Below, one piece after another: positions 48,160 to 57,121 of a DNA stretch of 64,000 nucleotides; the first letter of the stretch is position 1, and each line of letters starts with the position of its first letter. The DNA is from an uncultured Chloroflexota bacterium (GTDB taxonomy: Bacteria > Chloroflexota > Anaerolineae > Aggregatilineales > Phototrophicaceae), in contig CALJKV010000005.1 in assembly GCA_937974245.1 (NCBI GenBank), positions 62,001 through 126,000 of the forward strand, written 5' to 3'. Below the pieces are notes generated by a model, which did not search any database, was not told the DNA's origin, and saw only the letters and a program-made list of their open reading frames with translations. A program made the translations under genes and the position numbers.

Positions 48160-49353
48160 CTACTTGTGACCATTTGCTTTATCCTTCAACAGGCGGCATG
48201 TTGCCTCCGCCAGAACCGCCGCCCCGATTGGGAAGGCAGTTTCATCCAGGTCGAAAATCGGGCTGTGATGCGGGCGGTTGACTTCATCCAGCTTCGCCCC
48301 CAGGTTGAACATCGCCCCCGGCGCTTTTTGTGTCATAAAGCTGAAGTCTTCTGCACCCATCCCGGCCTCAGCCGGAAATATCCCGTCTTCACCCAGCAAA
48401 TCAATAGCAACCTGTTCGATAAGTCGGCTCACATGCGGGTCGTTATACAGTGAAGGGTAGCCGCGCACGACCTTCAACTCGTAGTCGCCCCCAAGTGAAT
48501 GGACGATACTCAGTGCCTGCTCCAACTCAACCAGCAGCTGTTCCCGTACATCCTCATCAAAACTGCGGATCGTCCCGTTCATCTCGACTCGATCCGGAAT
48601 GATGTTGTTCGCGCTCCCACCGTGTACCGCCCCAATCGAGATCACGACCGGGTCTATCGGGTCAATACGCCGCGCCCGGATTCCATGAATCGCGTTTACC
48701 GCTTGTGCCAGCATAAAGATTGGGTCCGCACCTTTGTGTGGATACGCCCCGTGACAACCTTCTCCGATTATCGCCGCTTCAAACGAATCCACTGCCGCCG
48801 AAACATGACCGCCGTCAATCATCACCTTCCCAGCCGGCATCCCGCTGGCAACATGCAGGGCAATCACTGCATCCAGGTATTCCAGCGCATGGTCTTCAAT
48901 CATGCGCGTCGCCCCGCTTTTGCCTTCTACATCCTCATCTTCTTCCGCTGGTTGGAAAAGAAAGCGAACTTCCCCTTGCGGGCGGTTTTCCATCTCGCTC
49001 AACAACCGCGCTACACCCAGCAGAATCGCCGTATGGGCGTCATGGCCGCAGGCGTGCATTTTCCCTGGAACAGTTGAGGCATACGGTACATCGTTCGCCT
49101 CGTCAATCGGCAGCGCGTCCATATCAGCACGAATGCCGACAGCGGGGCGTCCTTCACCCAGATATCCGACCACCCCTGTCTTGCCAACCCCTGTTTCAAC
49201 CCGGATACCCATCGCTGTCAGGGTTTCCGCCACAAGATTAGCCGTGCGGTGTTCTTCAAAGCTCAATTCCGGGTGCATGTGAATGTCCCGCCGCCACGCA
49301 GAAATGAGATGATCCATATCCTGCGCCCGTTCCAGTATATTGAGGTATTCCAT
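48160..49353 (-). CDS. M20-family amidohydrolase (hippurate/N-acyl amino acid hydrolase type)
   Basis: 397 residues from the ATG at 49353, which has AGGAAAA 8 bases upstream; the longer frame to 49485 is rejected. RRDIHMHPELSFEEHRTANLV, GIRADMDALPIDE, HACGHDAHTAILLG and FQPAEEDE are the metal-binding and catalytic motifs of the HipO/AmaA/ILR1 group, which removes acyl groups from amino acids. The dimerisation domain (ISIGAVHGGSANNIIPD) is in the middle, and GAEDFSFMTQKAPGAMFNLG near the end. Cytoplasmic. Confidence 0.9.
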   Translation of the reverse strand: MEYLNILERAQDMDHLISAWRRDIHMHPELSFEEHRTANLVAETLTAMGIRVETGVGKTGVVGYLGEGRPAVGIRADMDALPIDEANDVPYASTVPGKMHACGHDAHTAILLGVARLLSEMENRPQGEVRFLFQPAEEDEDVEGKSGATRMIEDHALEYLDAVIALHVASGMPAGKVMIDGGHVSAAVDSFEAAIIGEGCHGAYPHKGADPIFMLAQAVNAIHGIRARRIDPIDPVVISIGAVHGGSANNIIPDRVEMNGTIRSFDEDVREQLLVELEQALSIVHSLGGDYELKVVRGYPSLYNDPHVSRLIEQVAIDLLGEDGIFPAEAGMGAEDFSFMTQKAPGAMFNLGAKLDEVNRPHHSPIFDLDETAFPIGAAVLAEATCRLLKDKANGHK

Positions 49354-49701
49354 ACTTGTTTTCCTGTACAAATTCATGATTTTGCATTGCCAATAAGAAG
49401 TATAGCGCAACTCGGTGCGCTTCTCGATACCGCACTTCAGGTTAGAGTAGCGTATGTTTTTGTGGCGTTCATCACCTCCCCCCATTTTCTGGGGTATTAT
49501 TTTCGTAGAGGCGTGTTAAGGTGTTGTTACATTGGGTGTGTGATGAGTGTTGTTATCGAGCGCGAGGAAGAATATTGTATGATAACCCGTGTTTTCCCCA
49601 TTCTTCACTAGCAACAGTGCCCAAAGAACTGCATTAAGCATCGTTTTTCGTCTGCTGAATCTCATTCCAAAACCCATTTTAAGTGGAGATTAACCCACCA
49701 G
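49354..49701. other. Divergent intergenic region
   Basis: 348 bases between the amidohydrolase and the AAA+ ATPase gene. No gene or RNA seen; a TATGAT hexamer near 49577 lacks a matching -35. Confidence 0.3.
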
Positions 49702-51261
49702 ATGCCAAGAAAAAAGTCATCCAAATCACCGGGCAAAGAGTCGAAAACTCCTGCCGTAGCTACGGAGTCTCTCGTCAATGGTACACATCTCATGGTAGAT
49801 ACTGTTCCGACAGCCGTTGCGCCATTTAGCATTACCCGTGCGTTGAACATCCAGGGGTGGGGACACCTGGATGCCGTGCTGTTGGCGGCCCTTGCGACCC
49901 AAGCCCCGCTGCTCCTGGTCGGGCCGCACGGCACCGGGAAATCCCTGTTGATTGAGCGCTTGGCAAGGGCGTTGGGGTTATCCATGCGGCATTACAATGC
50001 ATCGCTGTTGAATTATGATGATCTTGTTGGCATCCCGATCCCCGAAGAGGGGAATGATAGTCTGCGTTTTATCGCCACCCCGGATTCGATCTGGGGCGCT
50101 GAATTTGTGTTCTTTGATGAAATTTCACGCTGCCGCCCTGACCTTCAAAACAAGATGTTCCCGATCATTCACGAACGGCGGGTTGCCGGTATCCTATTGG
50201 AAAAACTCCGTTTTCGCTGGTCGGCCATGAACCCGCCCGCGCCTGATGAGCCGGATGCGAATGCACCCACTGCCAACTACTACCTCGGTTCAGAACCGCT
50301 TGACCCGGCACTTGCGGATCGTTTTCCGTATGTCGTCCCGGTGCCGGACTGGAAGCAGCTTACAAAGGATGATCGGCGCCGCCTCGTGTCCTGGCGTGAC
50401 GAGTTTCTTAACCCAGGCACTCGTCCGCAGCCCGTAGAAGCAATGCCACCACTCCTGGAGATGGCGAACCGCTGCGCGGCACTTATTCCCGACCTGGAAC
50501 AAGACCTGGATGAGTGGTTATCCGATTACATTGTCCTGGTCATTGATCTTCTCGACAAAGCGCAGCTCCCTCAAAGCCCGCGTCGTGCCAACATGCTCGC
50601 GCGCTCGGTTGTGGCGGTTCATGCGGCGCGTATGGTGCTGGAAGGTGATGATGCTGACCTCGAAACCAGCGCCGAAATCGCACTCTTGTTTGGCCTGCCC
50701 CAGAGCGCGACCGAAGTCCCGCCGTCTGAGCCGAACGTCGTTGCTGTGCATAAGCAGGCCTGGGAAATTGCCAGTTTGATGGAAGATGATGGTTGGCGGC
50801 AGATTCTGGAAGAATCTGACTCGCTTCGCCGAATTCTGTTGGCAGAAGAATTGGGTTTTGATGATACCAGCGTCTCTCGTCTGATTACGCAGGCGTTGGG
50901 GGCAGAATCATCCGAAGCCCGCCGTGTTGGGATAGCGACGGCTTTGTTCCTGGCGTTCCGCGCCACCCGCCGCCTGGCGCCTTCGGCCTGGGAGCCACTG
51001 GTGCAGTTGGCCGGGCGTGTCCTGCAGCCGCGTGCGATGAATGTCACCGCCGGGCCGGGCGTTGATATGAACAACTGGAAGGCGATTGGTGGCTGGCTTT
51101 CGGACCATGAGCAAAACAAGGGCGAACAGGCACTCTTGGAACGCAACTTTGTACTATCTGGGTATCCCGACCTGTGGCGTAAAGACAACTGGCGTGAATC
51201 GCTGGATCGGTTTCGACAGGATTTAGCCCTGTTTGGCGTGTTTGAGGAGCAGCAGTCATGA
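49702..51261 (+). CDS. MoxR-type AAA+ ATPase
   Basis: 519 residues. Walker A GPHGTGKS (Gly74-Ser81), Walker B FFDEISRCRPDLQNKMFPIIHERRV, sensor 1 at SAMNPP and sensor 2 region ALADRFPY follow the MoxR pattern. The C-terminal 250 residues are helical and family-specific. MoxR ATPases act as chaperones that load metals or remodel complexes together with VWA proteins, as RavA does with ViaA; here the partner is two genes downstream. ATG overlaps nothing; its stop overlaps the next start by ATGA. Confidence 0.88.
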   Translation: MPRKKSSKSPGKESKTPAVATESLVNGTHLMVDTVPTAVAPFSITRALNIQGWGHLDAVLLAALATQAPLLLVGPHGTGKSLLIERLARALGLSMRHYNASLLNYDDLVGIPIPEEGNDSLRFIATPDSIWGAEFVFFDEISRCRPDLQNKMFPIIHERRVAGILLEKLRFRWSAMNPPAPDEPDANAPTANYYLGSEPLDPALADRFPYVVPVPDWKQLTKDDRRRLVSWRDEFLNPGTRPQPVEAMPPLLEMANRCAALIPDLEQDLDEWLSDYIVLVIDLLDKAQLPQSPRRANMLARSVVAVHAARMVLEGDDADLETSAEIALLFGLPQSATEVPPSEPNVVAVHKQAWEIASLMEDDGWRQILEESDSLRRILLAEELGFDDTSVSRLITQALGAESSEARRVGIATALFLAFRATRRLAPSAWEPLVQLAGRVLQPRAMNVTAGPGVDMNNWKAIGGWLSDHEQNKGEQALLERNFVLSGYPDLWRKDNWRESLDRFRQDLALFGVFEEQQS

Positions 51262-51950
51262 GCGACGATCAGCAGCAAAATAAACCGCCGGAGAGCCAGC
51301 CAGCCACCCCATTTGGCTCTCGTTTTGGGTCATCTGCTCGCCCTGGTTCTCCGACGGCCAACCAGCAGCAATCCGCGCCCACTCCGCCGTCCAGGCCGAG
51401 CGGTCTCCTTTCACGGGTGGGGAGTCGCCTCGATTGGCGTATCCTGCCTGTCACTGAGGTGATTGTCCACTTTACTCTGGATGGCCTGGGGGATCCCTTT
51501 CATCGCATTCTGGGCAAGCGGCTGATGGTGGATTTTGGCAAGCGCGATGCCATCGTGAAGGTCTTTGAAGCGGGTGGGGCAGATGTTGACGAGATTGTGT
51601 CACGCCTGGAAATCGCCTGGCAGGAGTATGTCTTCTCTGGGGCGCTCATGCTCTATCCCTGGAACGTTAACCTGCCGCAGGTGATGGCGGGTCGGCTGCC
51701 TCCTGGGCAAGATGACGACGAGGATACTCGCTACTCGGAGGACAACCGCCAACCGCCTACGTTGCTGCGGTCTGTAGACCCGCTCCTGGTGTTAAATGTC
51801 CTGGGACGTGCCCGTGCCAATATTTTGCTGCCAGAAACGCCGCTGGTCTTAGAGAAGTCCTATCTCAACCTCTCTTTGATGGCTGACGACCCGCGTCTGA
51901 TCGCCCTGGTGCAGGCCACCGGGTACGTCGAGGAGTCCCTGGTAAAATGA
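51258..51950 (+). CDS. Unknown protein of the MoxR/metallopeptidase-VWA triad
   Basis: 230 residues, starting at an ATGA overlap with the ATPase gene and ending in the same overlap with the next. Residues 1-50 are rich in Gln, Pro and Ser and probably disordered. A folded region of about 180 residues follows (LDWRILPVTEVIVHFTLDGLGDPFHRILGKRLMVDFG, SALMLYPWNVNLPQVMAGRLPPGQDDDED). I do not recognise the family. The fixed position and coupling suggest a subunit or adaptor that links the ATPase to the metallopeptidase-VWA protein. Confidence 0.75.
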   Translation: MSDDQQQNKPPESQPATPFGSRFGSSARPGSPTANQQQSAPTPPSRPSGLLSRVGSRLDWRILPVTEVIVHFTLDGLGDPFHRILGKRLMVDFGKRDAIVKVFEAGGADVDEIVSRLEIAWQEYVFSGALMLYPWNVNLPQVMAGRLPPGQDDDEDTRYSEDNRQPPTLLRSVDPLLVLNVLGRARANILLPETPLVLEKSYLNLSLMADDPRLIALVQATGYVEESLVK

Positions 51951-53389
51951 CCCGTGCTTCCCGCAAGTACAGCAATCGCCCGCGTGACGATGGCGCAAAA
52001 CTAGCCTCCCGTTTGATTCACTCGGTGCCAGCAGCGACAGTGGAACTCGAAACATTCTGCAAAATGGCCGGGATCAAAGTCAGCCCGCGCGTCCCCACAG
52101 CGGCAGTCGAGTGTGTGCGTCGTCCACACCTGCTCATCAACCCGGATTTTGCCGCCAAACATTGCGAACGCGATGAGCATCTGTTTTTGCTGGTGATGCA
52201 TGAATTATGGCATGTCATCCTGGCGCATACCCGCCTCTACCCGCGTGTCACCCCAGCGCACAACATCGCCTTTGATGCCGTCATTAACGCCGGTTTAGCC
52301 CGCCAGTACAATAAGCCCGAATACCGGGGATTTTTCGAGGAACTCAACCCGGCGGATAAATTTCCCCATATTCTGCTGCGCCCGCCGGTAGGCTGGCCGT
52401 CCGACCCCCAGTATCCCGATGATGTCGGGCCGGTTGGTACACGCCGCATCCTGGAACGCCTCTATCCTCCGCCAGGGGAAGACCCGCCGCTGCCGTTTTA
52501 TGATGAGATTTTCCGCCTGCTGTTTGAATACGCTAAGCAAAATGGCTGGGTATGGGTTGAGGGAGAGCCATTTTTACTCGGCGATCACGATAATCCGGAA
52601 TCTGAAGAGCAGGCATTGGATGATGCTGTATTTAATGAGGCCATCCGTCAGGTTTCCGGCTCAATGTCGCTGCCGCTTGGTGGTCGTGGCGGTGGCGGTC
52701 AACAAGCCGAGCGCCAATTACGGGTTGACCCGACCACCGAACAGGTGCGCCGCGTATTCGCTAATGTGCTGCGCCGCTGCCTGGGGCCGCGTCGGGGTAA
52801 GCACCGCCGCCGCGTCAAATCCCCTGTTCCGGGTATTGGCGGTACCAGTGTGCTGCCTAATCCCCGTGACCGTCTCGCGCCCGCTCGCCGCTGCCTGGGT
52901 GCCCCTAAAACCATCTGGAATCAACCCGGTGTTGTCAAAGCCCGTGTTCCCGAAACGCCCAGCAAAGCCCATATCTATCTTGATGTATCGGGTTCAATGG
53001 CACAGGTGCTGCCGCATCTGCTCGGCCTGATTACGCCCTATGTCCTGAGAGGGCAGGCCGATGTATACCAGTTCTCGACACGGGTTATGCCGCTCTCGGC
53101 GGCGAATTTGCAGATGGGGCGTGTGCGTACCACCGGCGGCACCAATATTAACTGTGTTTTGAAACACGTCCTGGAAGCCGAAACACGGATTAACCGTATT
53201 CTGATTCTGACCGATGGGGCGGTGGGAGCACCGCATATTAACTTCGCGGAACAGATTCATGAGCGCAACTTGAGTATCTGTGTCGTCATGCCCGCCGAGG
53301 CTGCCTGGGAAGAAGACCTGCGCGACCTGGCGAATTTGATGATTACGCTGCCGCCTGTTGGCATCCCCAGCCCTATGTGGCGTCATTAA
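51947..53389 (+). CDS. Putative metallopeptidase with C-terminal VWA-like domain (DUF2201-like)
   Basis: 480 residues. The N-terminal half has a zinc metallopeptidase signature, MHELWHVILAHT (His85, Glu86, His89, with another His at 94). The C-terminal part from about 340 is a VWA-like domain with MIDAS residues complete: DVSGSM (Asp346), TTGGTNINCVL and ILTDGAVG. A Gly-rich, Arg-rich linker (about 245-300) joins them. Such proteins pair with MoxR ATPases. Whether the peptidase is active is not known. The stop is followed by a possible hairpin. Confidence 0.85.
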   Translation: MTRASRKYSNRPRDDGAKLASRLIHSVPAATVELETFCKMAGIKVSPRVPTAAVECVRRPHLLINPDFAAKHCERDEHLFLLVMHELWHVILAHTRLYPRVTPAHNIAFDAVINAGLARQYNKPEYRGFFEELNPADKFPHILLRPPVGWPSDPQYPDDVGPVGTRRILERLYPPPGEDPPLPFYDEIFRLLFEYAKQNGWVWVEGEPFLLGDHDNPESEEQALDDAVFNEAIRQVSGSMSLPLGGRGGGGQQAERQLRVDPTTEQVRRVFANVLRRCLGPRRGKHRRRVKSPVPGIGGTSVLPNPRDRLAPARRCLGAPKTIWNQPGVVKARVPETPSKAHIYLDVSGSMAQVLPHLLGLITPYVLRGQADVYQFSTRVMPLSAANLQMGRVRTTGGTNINCVLKHVLEAETRINRILILTDGAVGAPHINFAEQIHERNLSICVVMPAEAAWEEDLRDLANLMITLPPVGIPSPMWRH

Positions 53390-53402
53390 GGCTTGCATAT
53401 AT

Positions 53403-53435
53403 CAGGGCGTGGCAAATGTTTCCCACCGCGCCCTG
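53403..53435 (+). terminator. Possible terminator after the MoxR triad
   Basis: CAGGGCG pairs with CGCCCTG, extended by TGG/CCA across a three-base bulge, 13 bases after the stop codon. No U tract. Confidence 0.4.
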
Positions 53436-53494
53436 TTGCCTGCCGTATGACCTCGTTGCTTTAAGCCTGCTTATTAGCACTTTCCGCTTTTTAC

Positions 53495-55552
53495 TCAAGA
53501 CTCAGTACTGTCTCTTCCCCCGCAATACTGGTCGAACCAATCCACCATGTGTGTCAGCCGGTCAACCCGGTGTTCCGGTTGCCCACTGCGGGAAAGCTCG
53601 TGACCGTCCACCGGGAAGCGTACCATCTTAACGGTGCCGCCGCTGCGCTTCACGAACGCGAAAAGCTGCTCGCCATCTGAAATCGGCACCCGGAAGTCGT
53701 TTTCACTGTGAATAAGCAGGAGGGGTGTTTTGACCGTATGCGCGTAAGCAATCGGGGAGGCTGTCCACAGTTTTTCGGGATTTTCCCAGGGTTCAAAGCC
53801 AAACTCATTCTTGATAAAGGTTGGAATATCCGTTGTGCCGAAGAAGGCCCCCAGGTTATACACGCCGCGCTGCGAAACCGCCGCCGCAAACCGTTCAGTA
53901 TGACCGACGACCCAGGCCGTCATAAACCCGCCGTAGGAGCCGCCCGTCACCGCCATCCGTTTTTCGTCAACGAATCCCTTTGCCAGCAGGGTATCTATCC
54001 CGGACATTAAATCCGGCATATCGTTCACACCCCAGGCCCCGTGAATGCCATCCCGGAACGCCGCGCCGTAGCCGTCGCCGCCGCGTGGGTTGCAGTAGAA
54101 CACGGCATAGCCCCGCGCCGCATGGAACTGCCATTCATGAAACATGGATCGTGCCGATGGACCCCACATCACATGCGGGCCGCCGTGAATATTGAACGCC
54201 AGCGGGTAGGTTTTGCCTTCTTCGTATCCCACCGGCAGCAGATACCAGCCCTGAATCTCGGTGCCGTCCGGCGCATTCCAGCGCATCTCATGTGTTTCCT
54301 GTACGATGACTTCCGCGAGGAACTTGTCATTTGCCTCGGTCAGCCGCTGTGCCTCCGCTGCGCCTGCCGCCCGCCAGAACAGTTCCGAAGGATGTTCCGG
54401 GGTGCTGGCGGTGTAAGCGATGCCACCACCGGCATGAATATCCAGGCCGTCGGCCATCCATCTGCCGCCGGTGATCTTCTCAACTGTGCCGCCGTTTGGC
54501 GCAACCTGATAGATTTCTGTATTTCCCCAGCTCGCCGCCGTGAATACCAGGGCGCTGCTATCCGCCTTCCACCGCACGATTTCGGTCGAGCGGTCAAAGT
54601 CCAGCGTCAGGTCGCGCGGTTCGCCACCCGCCGCAGGCATAACCGTTAGTATCAAATTCGAGCGTGATGATTGATCCAGTGGGAAACGCTGGTAGGCGAT
54701 CCACTTGCCGTCCGGTGAGGGCAGGGGGCCATAATCCGAGTAATTCAGGTCGGTGAGCTGTTCGGCTGTCCCGTCTTCCACCCGAATCCGGTAAATGCAG
54801 CTCAAGCGCCAGGGTTCGTCCACGTCCGGCTCGGCGGTGCGATCCGTCAGTACGTACACGCTGTCCGGCGTCCACTGTGGCTCGCCATAATTGGCGTCAA
54901 CATTCGTCAGACGGCGCGGCTTGGCGTCGTCGCCTTCCAATCCTTCCGCTGTCGCCATGATGTAAATCTGTTCGTAGCGGTCATCCAGATAGCTCGTGCC
55001 GCTGCGGTACGGGATACGCCAGATGATGCGCGGATCCCAGCGTTGCTTTTCGTCGTATTCCTTGCGTTCTTTGCTCTGCTTGGCCTCGAATTTGTTGGCC
55101 GGTTTCGGGTCTTCCTCGCCGCTGTCCTCTTTTTCTCGTTCCGCCGCGTTCATCCCCGCCAGGAACGCGATCTTGCTCCCGTCCGGCGACCATACTGGAC
55201 TGGTTGCTCCGTTGGGCATCCCCGTCAGTGCGCGGGGTTCGCCTCCCGGCGCGACCATTGGCAGCAGGTAAATCTGCGGCTTCTCGTCGCGGGCGGAGAC
55301 AAATGCCAACGTCTTGCCGTCAGGACTCCAGCGCGGTTGCATGTCCTTGCCGCTGCGGGTGATCTGAATGCGCTTCCCGCTGGTCGCCTCGGCCAGCCAC
55401 AGATTACGCTTGTAGCCATTGTCCAGCCGGTCAACTGTCATGTGAACATAAGCGATCCACTGCCCATCCGGGCTGATGCGTGGGTCCTCAATATATGCGA
55501 TATGATACAAATCATCTACCGTAATCGAGCGTTTTTCGTTTTCCAAAGTCAT
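53495..55552 (-). CDS. S9-family serine peptidase (acylaminoacyl/prolyl oligopeptidase type)
   Basis: 685 residues. Residues about 10-400 are a beta-propeller with TolB-like repeats (SPDGQWIAYVH, RWSPDGKTLAFVSARD, VWSPDGSKIAFLAG), followed by an alpha/beta hydrolase domain with nucleophile Ser539 in TGGSYGGF, then Asp in HSENDFRVP and His in VDGHELSRSG. Cleaves short peptides or N-acylated amino acids from peptides. No signal peptide, so it is likely cytoplasmic. GAGGAC precedes the ATG; divergent from the sigma factor operon. Confidence 0.92.
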   Translation of the reverse strand: MTLENEKRSITVDDLYHIAYIEDPRISPDGQWIAYVHMTVDRLDNGYKRNLWLAEATSGKRIQITRSGKDMQPRWSPDGKTLAFVSARDEKPQIYLLPMVAPGGEPRALTGMPNGATSPVWSPDGSKIAFLAGMNAAEREKEDSGEEDPKPANKFEAKQSKERKEYDEKQRWDPRIIWRIPYRSGTSYLDDRYEQIYIMATAEGLEGDDAKPRRLTNVDANYGEPQWTPDSVYVLTDRTAEPDVDEPWRLSCIYRIRVEDGTAEQLTDLNYSDYGPLPSPDGKWIAYQRFPLDQSSRSNLILTVMPAAGGEPRDLTLDFDRSTEIVRWKADSSALVFTAASWGNTEIYQVAPNGGTVEKITGGRWMADGLDIHAGGGIAYTASTPEHPSELFWRAAGAAEAQRLTEANDKFLAEVIVQETHEMRWNAPDGTEIQGWYLLPVGYEEGKTYPLAFNIHGGPHVMWGPSARSMFHEWQFHAARGYAVFYCNPRGGDGYGAAFRDGIHGAWGVNDMPDLMSGIDTLLAKGFVDEKRMAVTGGSYGGFMTAWVVGHTERFAAAVSQRGVYNLGAFFGTTDIPTFIKNEFGFEPWENPEKLWTASPIAYAHTVKTPLLLIHSENDFRVPISDGEQLFAFVKRSGGTVKMVRFPVDGHELSRSGQPEHRVDRLTHMVDWFDQYCGGRDSTES

Positions 55553-55644
55553 GTCCTCATATAACTTTTCGCGGTTAAGTGACTTTCGTGATTATAGAAT
55601 TATAGCGTAGTCTGCCATTTTGCCATCACAATTGGATATGGCCG

Positions 55645-55669
55645 TGAACCTTTTACGCAAAAGGTCGTA
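55645..55669 (+). promoter_or_regulatory. ECF-type promoter before the sigma factor gene
   Basis: TGAACC (55645-55650), 15 bases, then CGTA (55666-55669), matching the ECF pattern of a GAAC-type -35 and a CGT-type -10. Its spacer also forms the palindrome ACCTTTT-ACGC-AAAAGGT. It lies about 30 bases before the start codon, consistent with autoregulation. Confidence 0.65.
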
Positions 55670-55699
55670 TCAGGGTGTACACAACAGAACAACGGAGCG

Positions 55700-56263
55700 G
55701 TGCAGTTGTGCAGTGACGAGGAGTTAGCCCAGGGTATACAGCGGGGGCGGCGGGATGACCTGGCGGTGCTAGTCGAACGCCATCACAGCCCCTTGCTTGG
55801 TTTCCTCTACCGCATGACCGGGGGCGACAGGGCGCTGGCCGAAGACCTGGTGCAGGAGACTTTCGTCCGCATCCTGCGCGGGATTCACCAGTACGCGTAC
55901 CCGCGTCCCTTCAAGCCTTGGTTGTACCAGATTGCGACCAACCTCGCCCGTGACCACTATAAACGTGCCGATACCCGCCGCACTGACTCCCTGACGGAGG
56001 ACACCCAATCGCAGCACTCTGCTGACGAAACATTGCCGGAAGATGCGCTGCTTCTCAACAACGAAGCGCAGCAGGTAGCCAGTGCTATCCGCCTCCTCCC
56101 GGAACACCAGCGCGAAGTCATAGTCCTCCGCTATTATCAGGAGCTTTCGCTGGCAGAAATTGCCGCCGCGCTCAGTATCCCGGTGGGCACAGTTAAATCG
56201 CGCTTGTCTATCGGACTGAACCGCCTGCGTGCATATTGCTTAGAGCAGGAACACGAACCATGA
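55700..56263 (+). CDS. ECF-subfamily RNA polymerase sigma factor
   Basis: 187 residues from GTG 55700; a TTG two codons on has a better-spaced GGAG. Region 2 is LLGFLYRMTGGDRALAEDLVQETFVRILRGI with the FKPWLYQIATNLARDHYKR continuation; region 4 is LPEHQREVIVLRYYQELSLAEIAAALSIPVGTVKSRLSIGLNRLR. No region 3. Overlaps the next gene by ATGA, as sigma and anti-sigma genes often do. It probably controls its own operon through the ECF-type sites at 55645 and 59677. Confidence 0.92.
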   Translation: MQLCSDEELAQGIQRGRRDDLAVLVERHHSPLLGFLYRMTGGDRALAEDLVQETFVRILRGIHQYAYPRPFKPWLYQIATNLARDHYKRADTRRTDSLTEDTQSQHSADETLPEDALLLNNEAQQVASAIRLLPEHQREVIVLRYYQELSLAEIAAALSIPVGTVKSRLSIGLNRLRAYCLEQEHEP

Positions 56264-57120
56264 ATGACAAACCAACCCGTGACGAGCGCCTGCGTGCGCT
56301 CCTGATCGAAGACACAGATACCCTTGAAGATGCCGAGGCACTGCTGCCCCACATAGTTCGCCTGGCAGAGTGGTCAGCCGCACAACCATTGCCCGCCGCG
56401 ACGGCCCGCTTGGTCGAGTCGCTGCTCCCTGACTTGCCTGCCCCTGTCTCACGGTTGGAACGCTGTTTATCGTGGTGGCCGCTGCTCCTGCTGCGGGCAC
56501 AACTGCGCGTTGTGCGTGGCGAAATCTGGTGGTCAACCGGCATCGTGATGCTGATCGGTGTCGTTGTTACGTTGACGACATACGACCCATCCAACACCGG
56601 ATTACTGCCGTTTGCAGTCTTGTCTCCGGTTATGGCGGCCATCGGAGTCGCGCTGCTCTACGACTCCGATATTCAACTGGTGCTGGAATTGGAAAACAGT
56701 ACACCCGCCTCAACTCGACTGCTGCTCCTCGCTCGTCTCACGCTGGTTTTCGGGTTCAACCTGCTGCTGGGGTTGTTCGGGAGTGTGGCGCTGGCGCTCC
56801 TGCAAAGTGACCTCTCGCTGTGGCCGCTTATCCAGTCCTGGCTGGCGCCGATGGCCTTTTTATCCTGTTTCGCCTTCTTTTTGAGTGTCATCACCAGTGA
56901 TGCCTTTGTCAGTATGGTCGCCGGCCTCCTTTTATGGGGCTTGCATGTGGTCATGCAGAGTTTCCCACACCTGGATACACTTTCGCTTGCTCTCTCTCTG
57001 CCCGGACTCGTCGCTGCCGAGAGCCGCCCCGTGTTGTTTGCTGCCGCGCTCCTCCTGCTCCTGGTGGCACTCTGGTTAGCCGGTCTCAACGAACGAGAAA
57101 TCAGACGGGATTTCGCCTGA
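56260..57120 (+). CDS. Membrane protein, candidate anti-sigma factor or ABC-2 component
   Basis: 286 residues. ATG 56260 overlaps the sigma gene stop (ATGA) and has AGGA 9 bases upstream. A cytoplasmic helical region of about 85 residues (DERLRALLIEDTDTLEDAEALLPHIVRLAEW) is followed by about six membrane helices in three pairs. Position right after the sigma gene and the N-terminal helical domain suggest an anti-sigma role, but no zinc-finger (HxxxCxxC) is present, and the helix pattern also fits a transport subunit. Not a known family to me. Confidence 0.65.
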   Translation: MNDKPTRDERLRALLIEDTDTLEDAEALLPHIVRLAEWSAAQPLPAATARLVESLLPDLPAPVSRLERCLSWWPLLLLRAQLRVVRGEIWWSTGIVMLIGVVVTLTTYDPSNTGLLPFAVLSPVMAAIGVALLYDSDIQLVLELENSTPASTRLLLLARLTLVFGFNLLLGLFGSVALALLQSDLSLWPLIQSWLAPMAFLSCFAFFLSVITSDAFVSMVAGLLLWGLHVVMQSFPHLDTLSLALSLPGLVAAESRPVLFAAALLLLLVALWLAGLNEREIRRDFA

Positions 57121-57121
57121 A

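Noticed and set aside
49354..49701. Small open frame (MSVVIEREEEYCM...) in the divergent gap
   Set aside because: No ribosome site, only 20 codons, and no sign of conservation that I can judge.
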